Shown here: positions 1 to 6,686 of the stretch, in pieces
Numbering within the stretch: the first letter of the stretch is position 1
Layout of the letters: each line of letters opens with the position of its first letter
Source of the DNA: Clostridiaceae bacterium
GTDB taxonomy: Bacteria; Bacillota; Clostridia; Oscillospirales; Acutalibacteraceae
Length of the DNA stretch: 14,212 nucleotides
Assembly (NCBI GenBank): GCA_016295895.1
Contig: JAEDKI010000028.1
Span: 1-14,212 of the forward strand
Direction of reading: 5' to 3'
Notes under the pieces: generated by a model
Database searches by the model: none
What the model was told of the DNA's origin: nothing
The model's input: the letters and a program-made list of their open reading frames with translations, nothing else
Position numbers and translations under genes: made by a program

Positions 1-363
1 GCCGTAAACGAGAACCTTGGAGCCGAGAAGCTGATTGCTCGAAACGGGCAGAGAAAAGCTCAGGTAGCCCTGCTGGCTGTAAAGCGATTTGAAGAAATCG
101 TAAACAACGAAAAAGAAGGTTACGAAAATCAGCAGAAATGAAACGAGAATCGAAAGGACGATTGAAATATTTCTTATCATCGTTGCTTTGTTGATCAAAG
201 CGGCGCTTGCAGAGCCGTTGCCCTGAATGAGAACGCAGATGCCGAAAACCGCAAAGAGAACGGCAATTGCGATGTAGAAAAGGCTGATTACTCTTGCGCT
301 TGCAAGAAAATCGTTCTTAACAAGCTTGAAAAACTTGTTTTTCGGCTTAGAAGTTCCAGTCAC
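1..363 (-). CDS. ABC transporter permease, N-terminal part (cut by window edge)
   Basis: This is the first 121 codons of a membrane permease that continues past the left edge. It starts at a GTG (363-361) that overlaps the end of the upstream ATPase gene by 17 nt. The start is set by a near-perfect Shine-Dalgarno (AAGGAGGTG, 371-379) lying 7 nt upstream. Two hydrophobic segments are visible, at about residues 22-48 and 66-90. They are followed by the stretch YSQQGYLSFSLPVSSNQLL, which resembles the 'GYLxFTLPVs..qLL.sK' region after the second helix of many Firmicutes ABC-2 type permeases. With the adjacent ATPase it should form a two-gene exporter in the plasma membrane. The substrate cannot be deduced; antimicrobial peptide or lantibiotic export and multidrug export are common roles for this type. 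The missing C-terminal half prevents a finer call. Confidence 0.8.
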   Translation of the reverse strand, partial: MTGTSKPKNKFFKLVKNDFLASARVISLFYIAIAVLFAVFGICVLIQGNGSASAALINKATMIRNISIVLSILVSFLLIFVTFFFVVYDFFKSLYSQQGYLSFSLPVSSNQLLGSKVLVYG

Positions 364-1054
364 TGCTGAACACCTCCTTGAATATGTCGTTGATTGTTTT
401 GCCGCTTGCCGTGATGTTGGCAACGGAGTCCTTAATCAGAAGCGAGCCTCTGCCGATCATGAGAATTGAATCGAATATCTCCTCAACATCCTGAATGAGG
501 TGGGTGGACATAAGAATTGTTGAACCCTCGGGACGGTTTTTGAGAATTGTTTCAAGAATAAAATCTCTTGCAGCAGGGTCAACGCCGCCCATGGGCTCGT
601 CGAGAATATATAATTTTGCGTTCCGGCACATGACAAGAAGAAGCTGAAGCTTTTCCTGCATACCCTTTGACATGGTTTTAGCCTTCTGCTTGTGGGGAAG
701 CTGGAAAACATCCAGCATATGCATGGCTTTCTCTTTGTTGAAATCGTCGTAGAAATCCGCAATGTAGTTAACTGCGTCGTCAGCGGTCATCCAGCTTGCA
801 AGATAGGTTTTCTCGGGCAGAAAGGCGACCATGGATTTGCTGATTTTTCCGGGCTTGTTTCCGTCAATGAGAACCTCGCCCGAATAGTCGTTGATAAGAC
901 CCGTCAGAATTTTTATCAGAGATGTTTTGCCGCTGCCGTTCGGACCCAGCAGGCCGATAATCTGACCGCCCTCAAAGCTGAACGAGACATTGTTCAGAAC
1001 CTGATGGCTGCCGTATGACTTGCTGAGATTATTTACTGAAATAATAGCAGACAT
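347..1054 (-). CDS. ABC transporter ATP-binding protein
   Basis: A 235-residue cytoplasmic ATPase that powers the permease encoded just downstream. The Walker A motif GPNGSGKT is at about residues 38-45. The ABC signature is present in the variant form MSKGMQEKLQ (about 128-137), where SKGM replaces the usual LSGGQ. This variant is common in YtrB/BcrA-like exporter ATPases. Walker B with the D-loop region reads LYILDEP..GVDPAARD (about 148-164), and the switch His is in MSTHLI (about 182-187). The start ATG at 1054 is preceded by GGGAGG. No GntR-type (YtrA-like) regulator gene lies directly upstream, although such regulators often accompany this ATPase type. It is transcribed from its own likely promoter in the 199-nt gap upstream. 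Confidence 0.93.
   Translation of the reverse strand: MSAIISVNNLSKSYGSHQVLNNVSFSFEGGQIIGLLGPNGSGKTSLIKILTGLINDYSGEVLIDGNKPGKISKSMVAFLPEKTYLASWMTADDAVNYIADFYDDFNKEKAMHMLDVFQLPHKQKAKTMSKGMQEKLQLLLVMCRNAKLYILDEPMGGVDPAARDFILETILKNRPEGSTILMSTHLIQDVEEIFDSILMIGRGSLLIKDSVANITASGKTINDIFKEVFSSDWNF
371..379 (-). promoter_or_regulatory. Ribosome binding site that fixes the GTG start of the permease
   Basis: On the minus strand AAGGAGGTG lies inside the 3' end of the ATPase gene, 7 nt before GTG at 363. It supports a GTG start and translational coupling of the two ABC genes. Confidence 0.8.
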
Positions 1055-1092
1055 TTTAACCCTCCCGGTTTTTTTATTTTAATCCATAATTG

Positions 1093-1105
1093 GATATATT
1101 ATATC
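1093..1105 (-). promoter_or_regulatory. Probable promoter of the ABC transporter pair with overlapping AT palindrome
   Basis: On the minus strand the sequence TGATATAAT contains a consensus -10 (TATAAT, 1098-1103) with an extended TGn element, about 40 nt upstream of the ATPase start codon. No good -35 is seen at 17 nt spacing. The -10 lies inside the inverted repeat GATATA-A-TATATC (1093-1105), so a repressor could bind over it. That regulatory reading is inference. Apart from this promoter and the terminator below, I see nothing in the gap from 1055 to 1253. Confidence 0.5.
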
Positions 1106-1201
1106 ACTATCTATAATAAATTAAAAGATAATTTTTGCGTTTTTTTTGATAATAGTTAAATAATTTGTAAACAGAGGGAATAACGGAGCGAAAATAATCA
1201 G

Positions 1202-1255
1202 AAAAACCGCCCCGAATCGGCAGGATTGCCGGAACGGAGCGGAAAATTCGGTTTT
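1202..1255 (-). terminator. Candidate rho-independent terminator after the SurA/PrsA-like gene
   Basis: Read on the minus strand, AAAACCG (1255-1249, starting over the stop codon) can pair with CGGTTTT (1209-1203), and the sequence ends in a run of five T. Inside are an inner hairpin CGGCA-loop-TGCCG (1231-1218) and an alternative pairing CCGAAT/ATTCGG. The outer stem encloses a long, imperfect interior, so the structure is plausible but not textbook. Its location fits the end of the 13-gene run. Confidence 0.45.
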
Positions 1256-2984
1256 ATTGAGCTGCGGCAGCCTTTGAGGACTGTTCCTCCATATACTGCT
1301 TGATAACGACATTTGCTCTGCTCTGAGCTTTCTTGATTACCGAAGAATTTTCTTTTGAGGGATAATCGGATTTTACAATGCTGTCATAGAGATTCTGAAA
1401 ATCCTGATTGGAGAGCTTGGTTTTTGCTGTTGACATCCATTCATAGTCGTCGGTATTTTCGCCGAGATAATAAATGAGGAAGCAGCCTTCTTCGGTGTCA
1501 AAATATTTATAGTCGCCTTTTTTGCGGGATTCGTCGTAAATCCAATCGGTGACCTGATAATAATAGTAGGTCGAAAAAACTGCGGATTCTCCTGTTGAGC
1601 CGGCATCGGAACAGAGCTTTCTGAAGGTCTGTTCGGATTTGTCGCTTTCCTCCCACTTTTTGTTGAACGCTTCCGCTTCTGTTTTTGCGTTTTGCTTTGC
1701 GGCATCGTCATAATCCGAATAATACGGTGCGTCGTAGCTTATAATCTCACGGCTTGTGTTGAGAAATGCGGGTTTTTTAATATAGACAACATAAGCATAA
1801 AGCTGAGTTTCGATAACGGTTATTTCGCCCGCAACACGGTCCTCGCTGAACATCCAGTCTGCTACCTCGTCGCCGAAAACGGTTGAAATGGTTTCTTTAT
1901 CGGAATAATTGCAGGCGGTTACGACCTCGGCATTGTAATTTCCGTCGGGATAGTTATTATTGGCGTAATTTATGAAATCTTCTTCGCTTCTGATAGCGTT
2001 AACCTCGGAGGCAACATAATCGCCATCAATGGGGTAAACTCTGCCGATAATTCTTGTGTAGCTGTCTTTGTTTGCTTTGAGTTCGGCATCGAGCTGCTGC
2101 TGAGTGTAGCTGTTCTTAAACTCTTCCCGTTTCAGGGTGTTGTATTTTTCGGCATAGGCTAACATGATTTCTTTTGCACAGAACATATTATAGGTGAGTC
2201 CCGGCGCATAAACATCGGCGAGCCTTTCATCGGGTGTGACCCCTTTGCTTGAAGCGTAGCTCTTGATTCGTTCATAATGATTAATTGTTGCGGCAATTTC
2301 AATAACAGAAAATTCAACACCCTCCTTGATTGCCTGGTCGAAGCCCTCAAAGATTGATGTCATCTGATTTATGACATTGACGGTGAACACATCAGCCCAT
2401 GTCATGCTTGTGTCGGCAGGATATTTTTGTTCATCGGGGAGCTTCGATGTGTCGTAGCCCGTTCCGTTATATCCCTTTTCGCTGATAGCGGTGTTAACCG
2501 TGTTAAGCTGAACATGGAATTCATCGTAGTAATACATCTCAAATTCGGGCATGGAAATTTCTCTGTCACCGATTGTTACGGCAACGCCGTATTCTTTGCT
2601 TGCCGCTTTGCTGTCGAGTGCCGCCTGATTGAGAACTTCAATAAACTCAACGGGCATTCTTGCGCCCTTGTAGTCAGCGTAAGTGTATTGGCTCTTATTT
2701 GTGTTGGGTTCTGTAACAATCGGCACGGTGGTTGCTTTTCCGCTCTCGATTTTGGGCTTGACAACGAAAATTCCCGTCAGAATTACCGCAACTGCAAGAA
2801 CGAGCGCCGCAGCCGCAATGATAATGCCCTTAACGGGCTTTTTGCTTTGGGAAGCCGCCTCTTTTTCCTGAACCTTTGCCTTGATTTTTTCCTCTTTTTG
2901 CTTGGCTTTCAGGCTTTCGGCGTTTGCCTTTGCTTTCTTTTCGGCAATTTTCTTTGCGTTGTCCGCCGCTTTCTTTTTGTTCAT
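1254..2984 (-). CDS. Membrane-anchored SurA/PrsA-like (putative foldase) protein
   Basis: A 576-residue protein with a very basic, Lys/Ala/Glu-rich N-terminal tail (about 1-50, probably helical or coiled coil). One membrane segment follows (about 53-75), and then a large polar extracellular region. The open frame reaches further upstream, to 3104, but the ATG at 2984 is preferred. It follows AAGGAGAG, lies just after the stop of the preceding gene, and removes an overlap with that gene. The segment 'VTIGDREISMPEFEMYYY' (about 136-153) resembles the N-terminal chaperone region of SurA/PrsA-type proteins ('v.ig...is..ef..y'). The later part (about 290-500) may hold a degenerate parvulin domain, but I cannot identify the usual catalytic residues. 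The inferred role is folding or surveillance of exported proteins outside the membrane. It could equally be a non-catalytic relative. It is the last gene of the long run. Confidence 0.6.
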   Translation of the reverse strand: MNKKKAADNAKKIAEKKAKANAESLKAKQKEEKIKAKVQEKEAASQSKKPVKGIIIAAAALVLAVAVILTGIFVVKPKIESGKATTVPIVTEPNTNKSQYTYADYKGARMPVEFIEVLNQAALDSKAASKEYGVAVTIGDREISMPEFEMYYYDEFHVQLNTVNTAISEKGYNGTGYDTSKLPDEQKYPADTSMTWADVFTVNVINQMTSIFEGFDQAIKEGVEFSVIEIAATINHYERIKSYASSKGVTPDERLADVYAPGLTYNMFCAKEIMLAYAEKYNTLKREEFKNSYTQQQLDAELKANKDSYTRIIGRVYPIDGDYVASEVNAIRSEEDFINYANNNYPDGNYNAEVVTACNYSDKETISTVFGDEVADWMFSEDRVAGEITVIETQLYAYVVYIKKPAFLNTSREIISYDAPYYSDYDDAAKQNAKTEAEAFNKKWEESDKSEQTFRKLCSDAGSTGESAVFSTYYYYQVTDWIYDESRKKGDYKYFDTEEGCFLIYYLGENTDDYEWMSTAKTKLSNQDFQNLYDSIVKSDYPSKENSSVIKKAQSRANVVIKQYMEEQSSKAAAAQ

Positions 2985-3003
2985 ATCAAATGCTCTCTCC
3001 TTA

Positions 3004-3186
3004 TCAGTTCTGCTTTCTGACAACCTTATATTCATCATAAGGATTATAATACGGACATTCGTTTTCGCCGCCCTGCATGAAGCGGTAAAGCTCGTCCTCG
3101 TCAAGATTTACAAGGCATTCATAGCACTCGTATTCTTCGTTATAATCGTAATATGCGCAGTTTTCGCAAATGCTTGACCCTGCCAT
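3004..3186 (-). CDS. Small cysteine-rich protein (DUF6472-like), 60 residues
   Basis: A 60-residue acidic, Tyr-rich protein with two CxxC pairs (C7/C10 and C21/C24) and a fifth Cys (C44). The arrangement suggests metal binding, probably zinc, or a redox role. It has no signal peptide or membrane segment. I recall similar short proteins (MAGSSICENC..., domain of unknown function, DUF6472-like) as conserved in Clostridia, but I cannot verify the family here. The Shine-Dalgarno (GAGGTG) overlaps the stop codon of folK, and the gap is 11 nt, so translation is probably coupled. Placement right behind folK and before the SurA/PrsA-like gene gives no clear function. A short gene with such constrained Cys spacing is very unlikely to be a chance frame. 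Confidence 0.75.
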   Translation of the reverse strand: MAGSSICENCAYYDYNEEYECYECLVNLDEDELYRFMQGGENECPYYNPYDEYKVVRKQN

Positions 3187-3197
3187 TGCTTTGCACC

Positions 3198-3698
3198 TCA
3201 GTAGATAGGAATGATTATTTCTTTTTCGGTTTTTTCAACGCCGCTCATTCCGATTTCTCTCAGATGAGGGCCGAAGAACAGACCGGGAGCTCTGCCCGAG
3301 GGATAAAGCTCAAGTAACGGAGCCATAACAAACGCCCGCTCAAGCACTCTCGGATGCGGCAGAGTCAGCTCGTAGCTTTCGCTTTTAAATCCGTCATAAA
3401 GAATCAAATCAAGGTCGATGATTCTCGGCTCGTTTTTCTTGGTTCTGATTCTGCCGAGAGCCGCCTCGATGCCGAGGCATTCGCCCAGAAGAAGCGTCGG
3501 AGAAACGCTCGTTTCAACAAGCAATGCCGCATTATAAAATTTATCGTCGCTCTCGCAGTCGACAGGCTCGGTTTCGTAAACGCCCGATGCCTTGATTATT
3601 TTAACTCCCGAGAGCTTTGCGATAGCCCTGACTGCGGCGTTGATATTCTCAATTCTGTTGCCGAGATTCGTTCCGATTGCAATAACCGCTTCGCTCAT
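3198..3698 (-). CDS. folK: 2-amino-4-hydroxy-6-hydroxymethyldihydropteridine pyrophosphokinase
   Basis: HPPK transfers pyrophosphate from ATP to 6-hydroxymethyl-dihydropterin, giving the substrate of FolP. The 166-residue length is normal for the family. Landmarks in order: AIGTNLGNR at the N-terminus (7-15), the pterin region YETEPV (41-46), FYNAALLVET (54-63), and the signature PRIIDLDLILYD (91-102), whose D95 and D97 match the two magnesium-binding Asp. After it comes LPHPRVLERAFVMAPL (113-128). The frame extends to 3740, but ATG at 3698 is chosen. It gives the standard start (SEAVIAIGTN), lies 4 nt after the folB stop, and has an AGGAAGGA Shine-Dalgarno. Fourth gene of the folE-P-B-K set; cytoplasmic. 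Confidence 0.96.
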   Translation of the reverse strand: MSEAVIAIGTNLGNRIENINAAVRAIAKLSGVKIIKASGVYETEPVDCESDDKFYNAALLVETSVSPTLLLGECLGIEAALGRIRTKKNEPRIIDLDLILYDGFKSESYELTLPHPRVLERAFVMAPLLELYPSGRAPGLFFGPHLREIGMSGVEKTEKEIIIPIY

Positions 3699-3702
3699 AA
3701 AA

Positions 3703-4068
3703 TCAATCCTTCCTGTCCCTGAAAATCTCAACGCCGACATAATCGAAGTCCGCTTTTATCGGCGCTTCGGGCTTCTTCAAAAGAATTCTGAGACTCTGAA
3801 TCTTTTCAAATCTTTCAAAAAGCCCCTGCGCAACTCTTTCCGCCGCTCTTTCAAGCAGGTCATCCTTTTGCGCAGTGAAGATTTTTACGGTTTCTTTAAT
3901 AATTTTTGCGTAGCTCACCGTGTCGTCAACATTGTCGCTGCGGCACGGAAGCCTTAAATCAACAACGGCATCAATGTCAAAAATAAAATTCTGACCGTCC
4001 TCTTTTTCTTCGGGATTAACGCCGTGATATGCAAATATTTTCAGACCTCTGACAAGTATTTTATCCAT
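3703..4068 (-). CDS. folB: Dihydroneopterin aldolase
   Basis: FolB cleaves 7,8-dihydroneopterin to 6-hydroxymethyl-dihydropterin and glycolaldehyde. The 121-residue product has the family landmarks: LVRGLKIFAYHGVNPEEK (5-22) with the catalytic-site Glu, the VSYAKI segment with Tyr53, and LLKKPEAPI (97-105) with the Lys used in catalysis. The frame stays open to 4134, but the ATG at 4068 gives the canonical N-terminus and sits one nucleotide after the folP stop (TAA-A-ATG). No strong Shine-Dalgarno is visible, so it probably depends on translational coupling to folP. It is followed after 4 nt by folK. Confidence 0.95.
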   Translation of the reverse strand: MDKILVRGLKIFAYHGVNPEEKEDGQNFIFDIDAVVDLRLPCRSDNVDDTVSYAKIIKETVKIFTAQKDDLLERAAERVAQGLFERFEKIQSLRILLKKPEAPIKADFDYVGVEIFRDRKD

Positions 4069-4069
4069 T

Positions 4070-4903
4070 TTATTTACCCGTATTTCTGAATATTGCGTCG
4101 GCGACCCTTGCGCCCTGAACGCCTGAAAAAACATCGTGAACTCTGATTATATCGGCTCCGCCCGCAATCGCCGCAGTATGTGCTGCAACGGTTCCCGGGT
4201 CTCTGAGCCTGCATTCCTTAACTCCGCTTGCAGCCCCGATAAATCTTTTCCTCGACCCCGCCGCAAGCAGGGCAATGCCTTTGAACTTCAGCCATTCCAT
4301 CTCACGCAGGATATCATAATTATCCCCGTTGGTCTTGCTGAAGCCGAGGCCGACATCAAGGCAGAGCTGTTCCTTTGGCAGACCGATTTCCGCCGCAAGA
4401 TTCAGAGCGTCAAGAAAGAAATTTCTGACATCCTCAACAACTCCGTTTTTATATTCCGCAGGCTCGTTCGCTCCGCACGGATTGTGCATGACGATATATC
4501 CCGCTCCGTATTTTTTTGCAAGCAGAGCCATTTCGCTGTTGAAAACGCCGCTGACATCGTTTATGATGTCAGCCCCCTCTTTCAGAGCCGCTTCGGCACA
4601 TGAGGGATAGAATGTATCAACCGAAACCGCCGCCGTCAGCTTGCCCTTTAACGCTTCAAGCGCAGGCATAAGCCTCTCTTTTTCTTCGCTTGCGGAAAGA
4701 ATTACGGCGTCGGGTCTTGTTGAATTTGCGCCGAGGTCGATAATATCCGCTCCCTGCTCCTGCATTTCAAGAGCGTGCTCGAGAGCCGCTTCGGGATTAT
4801 TGTAAAGTCCGCCGTCGGAAAAAGAATCGGGGGTGTAGTTGAGAACGCCCATAACATAGGTTTTTTCTCCGAGCGGAAAGCTGAATTTTCCTGCCTTAAA
4901 CAT
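4070..4903 (-). CDS. folP: Dihydropteroate synthase
   Basis: FolP condenses the pterin pyrophosphate with p-aminobenzoate; it is the sulfonamide target. The 277-residue length is typical of the TIM-barrel enzyme. Conserved positions are visible: N22 in GVLNYTPDSFSDGG, D96 in SVDTF, N115 in INDVSG, D183 in LDVGLGF, K219 in GSRKRFIG, and R254/H256 in RVHD. Several flanking positions differ from the common form. The loop usually written GGESTRPG reads GANSTRPD (58-65), the MHMRG-type motif reads MHNPCG (139-144), and the DPGxGF motif reads DVGLGF. The ATG overlaps the folE stop by one base (TAATG) and is preceded by GGAGG, so the two are coupled. The catalytic set is intact, so function is expected. 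Confidence 0.96.
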   Translation of the reverse strand: MFKAGKFSFPLGEKTYVMGVLNYTPDSFSDGGLYNNPEAALEHALEMQEQGADIIDLGANSTRPDAVILSASEEKERLMPALEALKGKLTAAVSVDTFYPSCAEAALKEGADIINDVSGVFNSEMALLAKKYGAGYIVMHNPCGANEPAEYKNGVVEDVRNFFLDALNLAAEIGLPKEQLCLDVGLGFSKTNGDNYDILREMEWLKFKGIALLAAGSRKRFIGAASGVKECRLRDPGTVAAHTAAIAGGADIIRVHDVFSGVQGARVADAIFRNTGK

Positions 4904-5469
4904 TACTGTCTGCCTCCGGTCAAAAGAGCAAGAGCTTCGGCTCTTGTTTTTGCGTTGCTCCGCATCGTTCCTCTGAGCGCCGAGGTTCTCGTCTGCGACC
5001 CCGAGGCTCTTGCGCCCCTCATCGTCATGCAGAGATGCTCAGCCTCAATAACCACCGCAACGCCCATTGGCTGCATATTTTCTTCAATAAAATCGGCAAT
5101 CTGAGCCGTCAATCTCTCCTGAAGCTGAGGTCTTTTTGCGAAGGAATCAACAATCCTTGCAAGCTTTGAAAGCCCGATAACCTTGCCGTCCGACGGAATA
5201 TAGGCAATGTGAGCCTTGCCCATGAACGGAACAAGATGATGCTCGCACATCGAATAGAGCGGAATATCCCTGACGATGACCATTTCATCGTTGCCGTTTT
5301 CGTTAAACAGCTTCAGATGTCTTTTCGGGTCGTCCTCAAGCCCCGCAAATATTTCTTCATACATTCTTGCAACTCTTGACGGGGTTTCAACAAGCCCCTC
5401 TCTGTCAGGGTCCTCGCCGATTGCAATAAGAATTTCACGGATTGCCGCTTCAATTCTCGGTTTATCCAT
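4903..5469 (-). CDS. folE: GTP cyclohydrolase I, zinc-dependent type
   Basis: FolE converts GTP to 7,8-dihydroneopterin triphosphate, the entry step of folate synthesis. The 188 residues match the bacterial FolE core. Visible landmarks are GEDPDREGLVETPSRVARM (18-36), the zinc site SMCEHHLVPF (73-82) with C75 and H78, IGLSKLARIVD (98-108), FAKRPQLQERL (110-120), and EHLCMTMRG (144-152) with the third zinc ligand C147. The gene begins 16 nt after the transglutaminase gene (AAAGGCAGG Shine-Dalgarno) and overlaps folP by one base. It is the first of four adjacent folate genes. No gene for the dihydroneopterin triphosphate pyrophosphatase step is seen in the window. Confidence 0.97.
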   Translation of the reverse strand: MDKPRIEAAIREILIAIGEDPDREGLVETPSRVARMYEEIFAGLEDDPKRHLKLFNENGNDEMVIVRDIPLYSMCEHHLVPFMGKAHIAYIPSDGKVIGLSKLARIVDSFAKRPQLQERLTAQIADFIEENMQPMGVAVVIEAEHLCMTMRGARASGSQTRTSALRGTMRSNAKTRAEALALLTGGRQ

Positions 5470-5485
5470 TAAGCTTGCCTGCCTT

Positions 5486-6655
5486 TCATTTCTGCTCGGT
5501 CACAAGGGACAGCATCGGTCTGCCGCAGTCCTCGGAGCGATAAACGGAATTCAAAGAAAATTTTTTGTCGGTTTCTCTGCTTGCCATCGTCAGAACATTA
5601 TATATTCTTTTGTTGGAAAACAAGTCGTCAACCGCCTGATTATATACATCGAGGCTCCCGAAAAGAACACGAACCGAATCGGAGCCGCCGTTAAGCTCGT
5701 CTGCAAGAAGCTTTGCAAGCCTCTTTTCGTCGGAGCGGTCATAAGTTTCAAAATATTTGCCTGTTTTGATGTAGTAATTCTCTGCCGTGGCGGTGCATTC
5801 AAAGCCGCCCGAAATATCGGAATGGCTCAGAGAAATCATTTCTTCATTGATGTTGAAAAAATCATAAAGCTTAGTGTCGGAGCCGTCTGCGCTGACCGGG
5901 TCATCCCATGTGCAGTCAAGATAGTAGCAGTCTCCGTTGATTTTGACGGCGTTCCACATATGCTTCTGAGATTCGCCGTCTTCGTCAACCGCATTGCCGC
6001 AGACAACGGAGCATTCTATTCCTGCCATATTAAGAAGAAGCTTTGCCGCCTTTGAGTAGCCCTCGCACGCCGCCTTGCCGTTGACAAGTGCGCCGTATAC
6101 GGAGGAATAAACGTGATTCCCTTCGACAAGCTCATATCGGCAGTTGTCAATTATATAATCGTGTATTTCAAGCTCTGTCTGCCACTCATCCTCGGGATTC
6201 GTCAGAGAGGACAGAACTTTTTCGCAAACTTTATCAAGCTTTTTCTTTTGAATTGCATATTCGCTTTTTGAAATAATGTATTCGGGGAAATAGCTGATAC
6301 GGTTAAGCTTTGAGATTAAATGCCCTTCTCCGCCGTAAAAGAATATTTCGGGGTTATCATACAGCAGAGCGGAGTTAACATTTCTGAGTTGAACCTCCGT
6401 CACCTGCGGAATGGTTATGCTGTCGGGGAAATCGTATATTTCCGATAAAATGGCATTGTATACATGCTTTTCGACATTGGACAGCTCATTGAAATAGACC
6501 TTGTTGGGGCTGCCGATGTCGGTCAGCTCCGACGGAGGCTCTTTTTCATATTTTGATTGGCTGTAATTTAGCGCATAGTTGCACAGCGCAAACGCCGCCG
6601 CAAAGCCTGTCAGCGCAAAAACAACGCTCAGAAGCAGAGAAAGAAACTTCTTCAT
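5486..6655 (-). CDS. Exported transglutaminase-core (cysteine protease-fold) protein
   Basis: A 389-residue protein with an N-terminal hydrophobic segment (about 3-25, MKKFLSLLLSVVFALTGF) acting as signal peptide or membrane anchor. A transglutaminase-like core follows. The catalytic triad is clear: Cys197 in GKAACEGYSKA, His232 in QKHMWNAVKI, and Asp247 in YYLDCTWDDP. This matches the bacterial surface transglutaminase/protease-like families common in Clostridia. The region before the core (about 50-180) and the C-terminal part (about 290-389) have no recognised domain. It would act outside the membrane, perhaps on proteins or peptides of the envelope, but the substrate is unknown. It lies 31 nt downstream of the LCP-like gene, without a visible terminator, and has an AAAGGA Shine-Dalgarno. 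Confidence 0.85.
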   Translation of the reverse strand: MKKFLSLLLSVVFALTGFAAAFALCNYALNYSQSKYEKEPPSELTDIGSPNKVYFNELSNVEKHVYNAILSEIYDFPDSITIPQVTEVQLRNVNSALLYDNPEIFFYGGEGHLISKLNRISYFPEYIISKSEYAIQKKKLDKVCEKVLSSLTNPEDEWQTELEIHDYIIDNCRYELVEGNHVYSSVYGALVNGKAACEGYSKAAKLLLNMAGIECSVVCGNAVDEDGESQKHMWNAVKINGDCYYLDCTWDDPVSADGSDTKLYDFFNINEEMISLSHSDISGGFECTATAENYYIKTGKYFETYDRSDEKRLAKLLADELNGGSDSVRVLFGSLDVYNQAVDDLFSNKRIYNVLTMASRETDKKFSLNSVYRSEDCGRPMLSLVTEQK

Positions 6656-6686
6656 AGGGCTTTTCCTTTCAAAACAATCCTCTTAT

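Noticed and set aside
2427..3020. Plus-strand open frame of 197 codons, hydrophobic in parts
   Set aside because: It is antisense to the membrane-anchored SurA/PrsA-like gene. Its hydrophobic Phe/Leu runs mirror the Lys/Glu-rich tail of the real protein.
5470..5485. Possible tetrahydrofolate riboswitch before folE
   Set aside because: Only 16 nt separate folE from the preceding gene, and no riboswitch core sequence is recognisable there.
5597..5635. TATAAT with an upstream TTGACG on the minus strand inside the transglutaminase gene, as an internal promoter for the fol genes
   Set aside because: The spacing between the two elements is about 23 nt, and the nearer TTGTTT is at 15 nt. Chance occurrence in an AT-rich coding stretch is likely.
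5276..6055. Open frame of 259 codons on the plus strand
   Set aside because: It lies antisense to folE and the transglutaminase gene, both with intact family motifs, and its own translation shows no recognisable domain or ribosome binding site. It is a shadow of codon bias.
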